From Chromera velia (taxonomy: Eukaryota; Sar; Chromeraceae): 19,392 nucleotides of DNA. The position numbers were made by a program, and so were the translations under genes. The stretch is taken from the NCBI GenBank assembly GCA_018398765.1, contig JAHBMJ010001547.1:10036-29427 (forward strand), given 5' to 3'. This document shows, piece after piece, positions 9,371 to 19,354 of the stretch (positions are counted from its first letter, which is position 1; every line of letters begins with the position of its first letter). The notes under the pieces were generated by a model. It did not search any database and was not told the DNA's origin. It was given only the letters and a program-made list of their open reading frames with translations.

Positions 9371-12300
9371 CTATGGATCTATCCGTGGACACGCAAGTTC
9401 TGCATTCTGTCCAAAAAAGTCCCCCTCAACAGGACGTACCGGGCCGAGGGGCCACCGGGGACGCAAACGGACGACCCGAGCGTCACCAAAGAGCCTGCAG
9501 AGAGATCACATCAACAAATGAAGAGTGGAAGGATGCGAGCTGTATTCGTTGATGGCGACTCACAGGTGGTAGAGCAGGAAGAAAGGAGGGCACATCTGGC
9601 GCAGGGCTGTCAAGGCCGAATCGGTCCGACGACAAGTCAGGTGACACAACAGTCAGCCAGGCATCGAACCACTCGGCCACTTCCTCAACGCTTCCGGCAC
9701 ACATCCTCCCTGTCATTTGTCAAGTAAGTCCTCTCGCTTGTCAATCCACTTTCTTTCTTCCTTCCTTCCTTTCTGGCAGCTGGGAGAAAAGAAAAGAACT
9801 ACGCCCACCGACCTGTGCCGCAACTTCTCGACTGCAGCCCAGGCGATCATCAACCCATTGTCCCGACAGAGCCGCGGAGGTGGAACGACCTGGTTGCATG
9901 AAGAGATAGGCAGAAGAAAAAGGAAAAGGGAGAGAGAAGAGAAAGGGAAAGGAAACGACTCAAGCAGAAGGAATGGGAAACATCTTTTGTTTTTTGCCCG
10001 AGAATGGGTTCCCACAAAAACTCCACAACAAGCGCAGCCATCAATGCATGCACCCAGTGTCTCTCTCAGAAAAGCAGAAAAACTCATCTTTCCACCTTGA
10101 GCGATCAGTCATCATGAAACCCACCAGGCGCCACGGTTTCAATTTCTCCTTCTCCACATCCAACCGTCGCAACGCTTGTATTGCCTGCTCTGCCGTCTCT
10201 ACTTCCCCCCTTCCCTCCTCCCCCCTCTTCTGTGCAGATTTCCGTCTCCTCCTCCACCGTCGTTCCTCCCGTGTTGCCAACTTTTGAATCTCCTCCCTCC
10301 GATCTCCCTCCGATCCCCGACCCGCACACAGACGGGAGAGACGACGTCTCAGCTCTTGATTTGCAGCTACACCTGTGCAGAAAGAAAAAAGAAGGCACAA
10401 AGGAGGATTGATCATCGGGCTCATTTTCTCAATCGGTCATGAAGGTGAGAATATTGCATTTTCGGCGCAGACAGAAACGCACAAGTGGAGAAAAGGAAAG
10501 AGAACTCAGTAAAGCGTCCGAAAAGCCTGCCCACCGGTCACCAACCTCCAACAACCACCAAGGACCTCACAGGCTTCCCCCCTTCCTTCTTCACCCCCGC
10601 TCCTGCTTCAGTCTTCTCTTTGCCCTCGCAAAAGCCCATGGCCCGACGTAGTCTCTCCTCCACATGGTCCAGTGCGGCTGTAATGGGATCACATCAGTTG
10701 CAGAGGGGAAGGGGGGGGCAGAGGGGTCGAAAAAGGAGTTGGTGTCTCACACGGATACGCATGGATGGAGAATAAAGACTGAAGAGGCCAGTTTTCCTAT
10801 GCAATCCCAAAGTAAATGCGCACAGAAAGTAAAACAGCGAAAATGCTGATCGAAAAACAAAGACGACGACATGCCAACACGTACTCGTCAGTCCCGGCAC
10901 ATGCGAGCGGTATGCTTTCTCATAACATCTGTTCCCACCCATCTGACTGACTGTTTTGAAAAGCAGCTGCAAAGTTCTTCACGTCCCTTTCTGGCAAAGG
11001 GTCTTCCAGGCCTAGGTCGAGTTCGACCTTCCTGCAGAGGAACGGGCAGTGAAATAAATAATACAGGTAAAGCGGACGGTAGGGATGAAAAGAAATTGAT
11101 CATTTCTCTAATTCTCATCTGACCTCATCAGCAGAACAAAAACCGGCCTCTGATGCGGTGCTCTATTTGTCTGTTGGGGACATTGATCGTGGTTGTCTCC
11201 GTCCGTCCGTCTGTCTGTCTGTCTGTCTGTTGGGGACATTGATCGAGCCGCGACGTGAAAGAGGAAAAAAAAGACACACATTAGGCCCTTGAATGCCACC
11301 GCAAGACAAATGGAGTGCTCTCCAACGGGAAACGCTGATGACCAAAAAGATTAGAAAGAAGAGTAGATACCCCGAGACCACCTTCCATCTTTTCCCTTCA
11401 CTTTTCTTCTCTCTTTTTGGATTACCTTCAACATCCAACATTTCAAAGTTGAACGAAGGACAGGTCATTCGTTGGAGAGAGTCCTTCAGCCTTGGTATTT
11501 GAACTCTTAGAGGCGGTGTAAAATTCCAAAGACAGACTATTCGCATTCACGTGCACACACGGAGACACGGACCTCTTCTGGATGTTGTATTTGACTGCAC
11601 TCTTCAGGCCTGCAAAGCTGCAATAGACGACCACAAGAATGCGGGCCCATGCCGAAGAGAGAAAGAGAGAATGATTTTCAGGTCGACATTGCTTTTTCAT
11701 TTGCCTGGAGATCAGGTGGAGAAGAGGCAGGTCTACAGGGGAAGTTTATGGAAGCTGAGGACACGAGTCAGAGAACGGTAAGGAGAAAAGAGAACAACTC
11801 AGGGCAAATGCAGAAAGGGGCGACGAAGGATGAGAAAAACCTCAAATGAGCACGGACAGGAGAGAGAGAGCCCAACCCCTTACAACACCGCGCATGAAGC
11901 TAGTTTGAAGCACTCCCTTCGCAACAATACAATAGTTCTCAGTGTTTCATATCCTTTCCAGAGCCAGTGGTCTTGAAAAAAGAGGAAAGACAACAAGACC
12001 GGAAATGAAAACACCCGTACATTCATACAAAGCAGATTACCTGAAAACGCAGTCCCTCCTTTCCAAAAGCGGCCGCTTCAAGGGCGGCACATCCGATTCC
12101 CGTCCCTCCAATGCCGCTCTTTCTACTGCAGGCCCCCCCCCTCCCCCCACAGGAAGACCTAGGTCCCTTGCAACTTTATCGTATGCTTCCCCTAGCGCAT
12201 CATCCAGAGAGTCACCTAGGATCGAGTAAGACCCGACCCCCTCAGCCAAAACTAGTTGAGAGTGCCCCCCCGACACTAGGAGTGCAAGGAAAGGAAACTC

Positions 12301-14090
12301 CAAAGGAACCAGGGGGTCCGTCTCCTCACCTAGCGAGGGACTCACATTCTCCACCGTTGCCCCCTTGGTAGTCCAACAGTCGGACTCCCAAAAAGGTCTT
12401 TGGAGGGCCAGTCTTGCAGAGAGCGTGTGGGCTTCCATGTGGTGCACCCCCACGAAGGGAATTTCCAGACGGAGTGCAAGGTCACGTGCAGCCTGCATTC
12501 TCACTCACATTCAAACATCTCATACACACACAAAAGTCTAAGACATCAATCCACAAACATGCCCTCCCCCCCACATGCACACTGGAACCGGCTGGAAAGG
12601 TAAGGAAAGAGGCACCACGCCACAGCCGTACTGTTCAATCTCTCTTGATTCGAAGAGATCACAACAATCAATACGTGCTTCCAGCTCCTCACCTTGCACC
12701 CGACGTCGAGACACATCTGGAGGCCAGGCCCCGTGGTCACAGCGATCATGTCCACGTCTTCTTCTCGGAGTCCTACAAAAAAAAGGAGACGGGAGGAGAC
12801 GAGAGGCACACACGAGAACAGCCACGATGAGTTTTGGTTACAAAGAAAACAAGTATTCCGAAATACGCGTCTTGGCTCTGTAAAGAAGACGGCCGAGGAA
12901 ATGGATAGAAGCCACAGAAAGATATTGCGAGCGTCTTTCTCTTCCCACACTCTACCTTCTACCCACACCCAAAAGGCATTTAATCTACGGTTCTTGGAGA
13001 ATGTTCTTCGTTGGTTGCGAAAGCAAACAACGAAAGATCAATAAAATAATCACATGGACGACAAGAGGAAAGAAAGAAACGGAGGGAATGAAGGAATAAG
13101 ACGGCACTCTTACCTGCCTGCTGGAGTGCCTTCTCGAGTGTTCCCATCATGTTTCTCTTGTGGGCCTCCCTGGCCTCACTCGGGTGCACGCCCCCCCACT
13201 TCTCCCCCAACTCGATCTGGGAAGCGATGGCCTCTCCTAAAATTTTGCCGTCACTGCGATTGAAGTCGGATGAAAAAAAGACACACAAGCAGAAGGGGCA
13301 ATCCAGAAGGCAGAAGAGAGGAAACGCGCTCTCTCTCTTTCTCTGAAACTTGAACGCACACCTTTTCTAACTCAAAGCAACACACACATAACCCTCTGTT
13401 TCTTCCTTGAGACAGAGGGAGGGNGGGGGGGGGGGGGGGGGAGGCAAGTAGGGGACAGGGACAGAGAGATAGGGAGACAGAGAAACAGGGAAGGGGAGGG
13501 GGGGAAGACACACAACACACACAGCACAAGCTTCAAGTAAGAAACGAAAAAAGGATGACAGAAAAACAAGTGAGGAGACAGAGAGGAAGAAGGCAAAGAC
13601 CTGCCCTGACTGACCTCCGCAGAATTCCCACTGCCGTATCGTCACAGCTCGTCTCGATGCCCAAGACCACAAAAGGGTCAGGCAGTGTTTTTTCTTTTTC
13701 TTCTTCATGGCCGTCTCCTTGGCATTCCACATGGTCCCGTTGCTGTTGAATGAAGTCGCTGTAGTCCGAAGAGTCCTTCTCCCAGGGGGGGAGCAGGTTC
13801 ACGTCATCACCGACCAGATAGAAGTCCTTCGACTTGGGCCGCTCGAGCTCCCTCGTCAGACCCTCCTCGGTGCTCGGTGACGCACGGAGACGGGAACGGA
13901 AAGGGAGACGGCCAACATCTTTTCTCCGTCTCGTAAGTCGGCAGCGTTCCTCTGTTGCCCGTCTACTGACGACATTCTGGAAGCTTGACATTACGAATGC
14001 TAGTGCACTTCCTGCACACACCAGAGGGGCCAATACCATCCAGGCAAGCACGCACAGAAAATGCCGTCTACCTGTCCGCATGTTCGTCAT
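9371..14090 (-). CDS. tsaD: TsaD/Qri7-type tRNA N6-adenosine threonylcarbamoyltransferase, probably plastid-targeted
   Basis: Ten exons: 14090-13615, 13253-13114, 12772-12693, 12492-12041, 11617-11573, 11031-10952, 10677-10546, 10372-10125, 9889-9813, 9494-9371. They join in phase to 617 codons plus TAG. TsaD transfers threonylcarbamoyl from threonylcarbamoyl-AMP to A37 of ANN-decoding tRNAs. Family motifs appear in order: [16 protein letters not shown] (142-157), [12 protein letters not shown] (about 179-190), AVTTGPGL, the metal-binding HMEAH (H250, H254), LVSGGHSQL (304-312), [12 protein letters not shown] (329-340), SFAGLKSAV (383-391), [13 protein letters not shown] (about 464-476), [14 protein letters not shown] with metal ligand D561, and RPRWPLG near the C-terminus. 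Residues 9-31 form a hydrophobic signal peptide ending SALA|F, followed by an Arg/Ser-rich stretch, as in complex-plastid presequences. The family is usually about 340 residues; the excess is the presequence, a loop at 262-296, residues 436-460 and a charged Arg/Glu insert at 477-545. ATG 14090 follows an in-frame TGA; ATG 14081 is an alternative. Confidence 0.93.
11168..11245 (+). repeat. 22-bp direct repeat flanking a (GTCC)/(GTCT) tract
   Basis: The word ending TTGGGGACATTGATCG occurs at 11168-11189 and again at 11224-11245, with about 34 bases of GTCC and GTCT units between. It lies in the tsaD intron at 11032-11572 and looks like a local slippage or unequal-exchange duplication. Confidence 0.9.
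13421..13441 (+). repeat. Poly-G run with an ambiguous base
   Basis: A run of about twenty G with an N at 13424, inside tsaD intron 1 (13254-13614) and embedded in a purine-rich stretch. The true length is uncertain because homopolymers assemble poorly. Confidence 0.9.
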
Positions 14091-14654
14091 GGGGATTCAT
14101 TCCATCGTTGACTCCAGAACTCGAAGGAAAGGATGCACCTTCCCAAGGTAACATGCTCTGCTCGCTTGCATGTGTCGGGAACAGGAAGTCATGAAGATTT
14201 CGAAGTCTCTGTCTAGCTTGCGGGATCGTGTACACTGGAGCCGGACGAATTGCATGACGGCGAATGGTTGTCCTATCGTATCCTATCGTTGTCCTTCTGT
14301 CAGAAGTCTGACATATGCACTGAGGTGCTGAGGTGCTGAGGCATGCAGGCGATCGACCGGCGCGGCGCCGCGCGCCATGCCGCGCCGCAGCGGCTAATAT
14401 AGCCGATTAAATTCCGACCTGACTATATTCGGATCGGGGCAACACTTGGTACAGCCGCCGGATACTGACGGATATATATAGAGACTCTCAGTCTTGTTCG
14501 TTGCATCTTCGATGGAGTTCAAGATCATTCTTGCCCCCTTACAACTGTCTCTAGCTGAATGGTAACACCATACCATCAACGTTGCCTTGAGAGTCTGCAT
14601 ACTTGCGCAAGTGTTGTTTTCTGTCGAACCGTTGCTCAAAAACAGTCTTCAAAA
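14091..14654. promoter_or_regulatory. Divergent intergenic region between tsaD and the GNAT gene
   Basis: 564 bases separate the two start codons. The centre (about 14355-14390) is almost pure G+C with GCGC and CGCCG words, followed by a perfect inverted repeat CGGCTA-ATA-TAGCCG at 14391-14405 and then GATTAAATT. There are two tandem TATCGT/TCCTATCG words near 14270-14290 and a triple GAGGTGCT-like repeat at about 14322-14340. A run reading GGATATATATAG at about 14470-14480 is the best TATA-like candidate for the GNAT gene, roughly 180 bases before its ATG. Function is inferred from position. Confidence 0.42.
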
Positions 14655-15433
14655 ATGTCTACGAGCATCGAAGTCAGAAGGCCCAATCCCGAAAACACAG
14701 AAATGGTCACCCGCCTCGGTGTGATTGCAGAGGAAGCAGGTGTGTTTCCTGCCTCAGAACTGCCTTCGATGATCTCTCCCTTCTTCTCTGGAGAGGAGAC
14801 CCATCTTTGGCTCGTCGCAACGAAAGGAGACGGTACTGTTGTTGGCTTTACCTACTCCCAGGAGGAAAAGTTCACCGATGCAACTTGGAATCTCAGGTGA
14901 GATACACGTGGTCTCTCAAGTCCTTTTCTTGATCTACTGACCTGCGCTCTCAAACCCCCGCTAATGGGGGGTTCCTTTGGCAACAAGCTCACACGTCTGT
15001 CTTTCTCCATGTATGTGGTCCTCTGCATGTTTTTCGTTTTCTCGTCTATTTGTCTCTTGTCACTCTTCCAGCTGGTGCCGCTGTCTAAATCCAGATTTTT
15101 CTTCTTTTTTCGGTACAAGGGTCGAGGTGCGTCTATCAAATATTCTCGTTTACCCAAGTTCATATTCTCACCTGCAGGTGCATTGCAGTCCACCCAGAAT
15201 TCCATCGACAGGGCATGGGGAAGGCCCTCCTGTCGGCGACTGAGAAGGAACTCGAGACAGAACAACAGGCCCGTCTGGTTGTGATTGACACTGTGGGGAA
15301 TGATGAGTTTGCCGGACAGGCGAAGTTCTACTCACAGGGAGGGTACAAGGAGGTTGCGCGCATTCCCGATTTCTGGGGAGATGGAGAGGATAAGCTGACC
15401 TTTTGGAAACGAGTGCGGCCTGTGGACGCGTGA
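14655..15433 (+). CDS. GNAT-family N-acetyltransferase, two exons
   Basis: Exons 14655-14896 and 15178-15433 join through a 281-bp GT-AG intron (AG|GTGAGA donor, CTGCAG acceptor) to 165 codons plus TGA. The fold signature is clear: a predicted helix region at 15-30, the strand LWLVATKGDGTVVGF at 51-65, then the acyl-CoA-binding motif A across the splice junction, RCIAVHPEFHRQGMGKAL at 81-98 with the G93-x-G95 pyrophosphate loop, and motif B AKFYSQGGYKEV at 129-140. Members transfer an acetyl group from acetyl-CoA to an amine; the substrate cannot be told. The start was set at ATG 14655 because its product begins just before the domain and its context (AAAAATGTC) is favourable; an in-frame ATG at 14559 would add 32 residues without obvious homology. 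No targeting sequence is apparent, so the product is probably cytosolic. It is head-to-head with tsaD. Confidence 0.88.
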
Positions 15434-15663
15434 TGCCACAGAGAAGTGCATGTGGCAGGTCATCAAAGCACAGGAAGAAAACCTGAAGAGTGGGACCAGG
15501 AAAATAGAAGGCAGGTGTGGCGGCAGAAACTGTGGATAGTCCCGGACAACTGTGTAGATGTCCAAAGGTTTTGCTTTTCATTTTTTTTTTTTACAACAGT
15601 TTCGGTAGCCTTCTGAAATTGGTTTTTTTTATCCTTTGTTCTGTCAGTCTGCACTGGCATGTT

Positions 15664-15675
15664 TGTGTGTCTGTG

Positions 15676-15722
<47 letters not shown>
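15664..15722 (+). repeat. (CTGT)n tract, first
   Basis: Tandem GTCT/CTGT units downstream of the GNAT gene, beginning with GTGT variants. It abuts the partial inverted R1 copy. Confidence 0.95.
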
Positions 15723-15901
<179 letters not shown>

Positions 15902-16097
15902 TTTGGTATGGGACTTTGGAGAGTTTCGTTACCGCCGAAAGAGTCCTCCCGCAAGATACGAAGACACAACATCAGAAGAAATCCCCCTCCGCAGGGACGC
16001 CCCCCCACCCCCCCACCTCTGTCTAAAGAACATGACGGTGCCGGTCCCCACGTGCAGTTTTCTTTTTTCGTTTTGTTGTCATTTTTAATTTTTGTTG

Positions 16098-16351
16098 GTT
16101 TTTCTTGCCTTGTTTTCTTTTCTTCTCTTTCTTGTCTTGAGTGGAAGCAGCAGAGGAGTAGCGTGTGAAACCAGTGATCACGTGAAAGTCTGTTGGGAGG
16201 TGGAGAGGCAAGGGGCGCTTAACTCTCACCTTTCGGGCCCCCTGCCCACTTTGTCTGAGTTGTCGTGATGTTCCTTTGTCTTTGTTGCTTTCTTTCTTTT
16301 TGTCTATTGTGTCCATGAAGAAAAGAAGGGAGAAGAAGAAACATATAGTCT
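16098..16351 (-). repeat. Dispersed repeat R1, inverted copy 3
   Basis: The reverse complement is nearly identical by eye to copy 2 (4223-4450), including the core TTTCACGTGATCACTGG and GAGTTAAGCGCCCCTTGCC. Like copy 1 it also keeps the AAGA-rich tail. It runs into CTGT units at 16351-16393. The 100 bases between the second CTGT tract and this copy are unrelated to R1. Confidence 0.9.
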
Positions 16352-16489
16352 GTCTGTCTGTGTGTGTGTCTGTGTGGCTGTCTGTCTGTCTGTTCTTTCT
16401 TTCTTTCTTTTTCTTTCTCCGTCTTCCATTCTTGCAGAGAGATCCATCGAGTGTCTCTCAATGAACAACTGTTCAAACTTAAAAACACC

Positions 16490-16960
16490 CTTCTTTGACC
16501 GTATGGGCGCATTAACTTGGTTTCTATTTTTAATTTAAATTACTAATACAATTTTAACTGTAGTTTTTGACTGTTTATCATTATTATCTTCATTATCTTG
16601 GTATGTAACTATATATAAGTACGTAACTTGTGACGTAAGTACCGTATATGATTCATTGCTATTACCTACGCTGTTAGGCTCTGAGTGCTACAAATACTTA
16701 CAGAGATCGATCAAATACAGTACTATTTGACAAGATAGACATTATAGTACACGAATATAGATAAGCAAAGTATAGGTCATACGGACGTATACTAGCTATG
16801 CCATCATCGAGCTTAGGATCACAGAGCCCTTTAGCTTGGATAACATACTTGTGTATAGAAAGTCTGCCAGTCTAAAGGTCTGAACTGAAACCTCCTGATA
16901 TCGATTTATCGATCTGAATCACTACCAAGATGAAACTAAAATAAAATGCATGCAGAAATA
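16490..16960. other. AT-rich island downstream of the GNAT gene
   Basis: A sharp drop in G+C with many TATA-like words (for example ACTATATATAAGTACGTAAC near 16609-16628) and TAC/GTA motifs. No gene or known repeat was found. It resembles the AT-rich half of the VWA/tsaD intergenic region. A GC-rich stretch of GGCGGC words at 16980-17020 follows directly, so this could be a promoter for something on the plus strand or a matrix-attachment-type region; neither is shown. Confidence 0.5.
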
Positions 16961-17004
16961 CAATGCATGGAAATGCATGCACGGCGGCGCGGCGGCGTGG
17001 GCCG

Positions 17005-17067
17005 ATGGCGGCGTCGCTCATGGTGGTGGCGACAGACCCACATGGCTCTACTCCCCCCCTGAGGAAG
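17005..17067 (+). CDS. Candidate first coding exon (21 codons), partial gene
   Basis: ATG 17005 opens a 21-codon peptide starting MAASLMVVATDPHG and ending at AAG|GTAAGC, a good donor sequence. It sits just after a GC-rich stretch preceded by TATA-like words, as a first exon might. An upstream in-frame ATG at 16963 would add 14 residues. No second exon could be identified in the copia-bearing sequence that follows. The same stretch read on the minus strand lies just beyond the retroelement RNase H and contains a purine run (17060-17051), so it may instead be the element's 3' end. Confidence 0.2.
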
Positions 17068-17134
17068 GTAAGCAGTATGTCAACAGGGTTGCCTGAACTT
17101 ATCAAGATCAGTTGCATGCTCCAACCAACTGAGC

Positions 17135-17656
17135 TCATTCAAAGTCTGCTAACCATGTATCATCAAATTTCTTGAACTTTGTCAGTCCATCTGCCAACTG
17201 TTGAGTCTTTCCATCGCAGTGACGAAGCTTTACGTCCATTTTTTTCACTTCTTGAACACACCAGGCCAAAATCCTGGACAGTCCTTCTTCTTTCTTTGCT
17301 ACCCCCGTTTCCATTTGACTGAGGCTTGTTGCGCTATCTGAAAACAAAACAACCTCAAGTGAGGGGAAAAGGAAATGAAGAGTGTGAAGCATCAAGGGAA
17401 GACGTTTCAATCCCATTCGGATTGCAAGAAGTTCAGCTCCAGGTGCAGACAATACCTTTCTCTTCTCCTTGTGAGTCGCCCAGTCAAGGATATTCAACCA
17501 ATAAATCAAAGACCATGAGGCATCAGCAAGTTGAAAAAGAAAAGCAGACCGAGAAGAACAGGTGGATGCATCAAATACTGCATCTACAAAACAAACGCAG
17601 TTGTGCAAAACGAAAACGAATGCGCACAAACCTGAGCCTCTTTCTCTTTGCTGCAA
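17135..17656 (-). pseudogene. Copia RNase H domain remnant
   Basis: The frame contains LADASWSLIYW, then SAPGAELLAIRMGLKRLP, VVLFSDSATSLSQ and QQLADGLTKF, supplying the expected Asp-Glu-Asp-Asp acidic set of Ty1/copia RNase H in the right order. It ends in a stop at 17135. Upstream of about 17620 the reading frame no longer matches the connecting segment, so a frameshift separates them. The RNase H part itself has no stop and looks the best preserved. Confidence 0.85.
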
Positions 17657-17771
17657 CTAAATGCAAGACAGTGATCACTGCAGCAAGATGCCTGACTGTG
17701 GGTGTGTTGGAGAACTGTGCAAGTGTGGAGACAGCAAAAACAATGTCGAATCGTAAATGAAAGAGCCACAT
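17571..17771 (-). pseudogene. Copia reverse transcriptase/RNase H connecting segment
   Basis: The phrase RFDIVFAVSTLAQFSNTP followed by RHLAAVITVLHLVAA corresponds to the conserved copia stretch usually reading RPDI.FAV..LSRF...P..HW.A..R.L.YL. It is in a different frame from the RNase H part, and the sequence between it and the reverse transcriptase (17772-18029) is interrupted by several stops. Confidence 0.75.
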
Positions 17772-18029
17772 GGCTCTCCCTACCTACTTTCTCATCTCAC
17801 CTTTAAGGCGCATGTCGATCTTGCCTGGAGAAGGAGGCAAAAAGTCTGATTCCACCAACACCCCACTTCTTTTCCTGAGAGGCAAAGCCTCCAGAGTCAA
17901 GTACCCCTCCATCGGTTAGCAGATTGCTTCATCTGTTCTGAACACATCAAAACCAACCAGCTTGACACTGAGTCTCTCGGATGAAAGCAAAGTCGCGTTA
18001 TCCATTGATACGGGTCCTGTCTGTACAAT

Positions 18030-18590
18030 CTATTTCAAGGTTGAAAGAGGACAAGGGGACGCACAAGTCAAATCGTCGACGTGATGAGACAGTATTGCCT
18101 TCACGTCAAGAGTCTGTACCTCAGTGATGGATGAATCATCTGCTCTGGCTAACTGAGGAACAGTCACCCTCTTATCTATCTTTACGTGGGTATTTTCCAT
18201 GATCTGAGACTCTCTCCATCCAATCCTGAAAAGAACTTGACGCAAAAAGAGACCAAAGATTCGTGGTGCATCTTTCAAACCATATGCTGCCGACTAGGCT
18301 GCCGAACGCAAAAGATATACGACTCTTGATTTGAACCCTTTCGCAATGGCTGCTGAAGGTTACCATTTTGGCATTCTGACTCCAATCCTCCCTACTGACT
18401 CAGGAAGGCGCGGCTGCAGAAAGGCACATATCACATCTGCAAACGCAACTCCCCATGACTTCACCAAAGTAAAGATAAAAAGAATGTGAAGAGAGGTGAT
18501 GTCTGGAGTACCAGAATATGTCTCTATGTTCCTTCTATCGAAAAAGGAGTTGCCAGCGAGAACAAGCCTCGCTTTTGCCTTTCTGATCAT
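18030..18590 (-). pseudogene. Copia reverse transcriptase core remnant
   Basis: One frame holds KARLVLAGN, then SWGVAFADVICAFLQP (first catalytic Asp), AAYGLKDAPRIFGLFLRQ (the highly conserved YGLKQAPR region) and HHVDDLTCASP, a variant of the YVDD catalytic box with His for Tyr. The frame is interrupted by a TAA at 18360-18362 and a TAG shortly before AAYGLK, then ends in TAG at 18030. The motifs are in correct order and spacing for copia. Confidence 0.88.
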
Positions 18591-19354
18591 GGACTCCCCC
18601 GCTGCGGCGGCGCACTAACTAATTTCCATGTCATCACCCACATCAAAGGGATGATTATCAGAAGGGAAGAAACAGAAGAAACGGCCGAAGAGGAAGAAGA
18701 CTGTCCAGTTACAGGAAGCTCTTCCCCCAACGACTGAAAATAAACCCACTTCCCAATCTCTCTGTCTCCCGCATCATTGAACTTTCCGTCTTTCACTTCT
18801 TTCCATTCGGCTTTTTTGTGGGTCTTTCCCACCTCACTCTCTACTGTAAGACAGTTTGGCTTGCTGTCTGCCTTTTGACACTTCTCTGCCACCTCAGTGC
18901 TATGTCCTTTACATTCAAAAGAAAACAAACGAGCAGAACAAACAGAAGAAAAATCACATGAGGGAGAGAAAGAAGAAGCGGAAAGAAAATTGACTCCCTC
19001 CCCCTGAGCTGCCCCCCCATCGTCTCCCTGCCCCCCCTCTCCGCCTGGTTGAGCTCCATTCAAAACATTCAGAATGTTTTATGGAACCCTTTCCTCCCTC
19101 CCCACCTTCTGAAGGTCAAAAACGTTGGAGATTCTGTTCCCTGCTACCCTTTGCGTATTGCAAGTATCATCAAGACCCAAAGAACGGCTGAGAACGAGTC
19201 CCCCTTCACCAACAGAAAGCAATAAGACAGGAACTTGACCTGTTGGAGTGGGTTGACCGCACTCCACAGGATAAAGACAGCCAGAAACCAAGACGAGTGC
19301 ATATTGCCCCCTCAGCCCCCCTACTGCTGCAGCAGGGGCTGTAGGGGCGACCAA
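18587..19354 (-). pseudogene. Copia pol segment upstream of reverse transcriptase
   Basis: A single frame, broken once by TAA at about 19079, is rich in Gly, Ser and charged residues and ends in IIIPLMWVMTWKLV, which fits the copia reverse transcriptase entry motif (V.P.RWV...K). A TGA follows and the next motif, KARLVLAG, is one frame away. The rest, including a stretch reading KKAEWKEVKDGKFNDAGD, is plausibly the integrase-reverse transcriptase linker, which is poorly conserved in this superfamily. Confidence 0.55.

Noticed and set aside
9221-9727. 168-codon plus-strand frame
   Set aside because: It overlaps the tsaD terminal exon, whose minus-strand translation has clear family motifs (RPRWPLG).
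11426-11490. Possible extra tsaD exon reading [21 protein letters not shown]
   Set aside because: It has an AG and a GTAATC donor, but including it breaks the phase into exon 11031-10952, while skipping it joins KYNIQK directly to KVELDLG in frame, as family spacing suggests.
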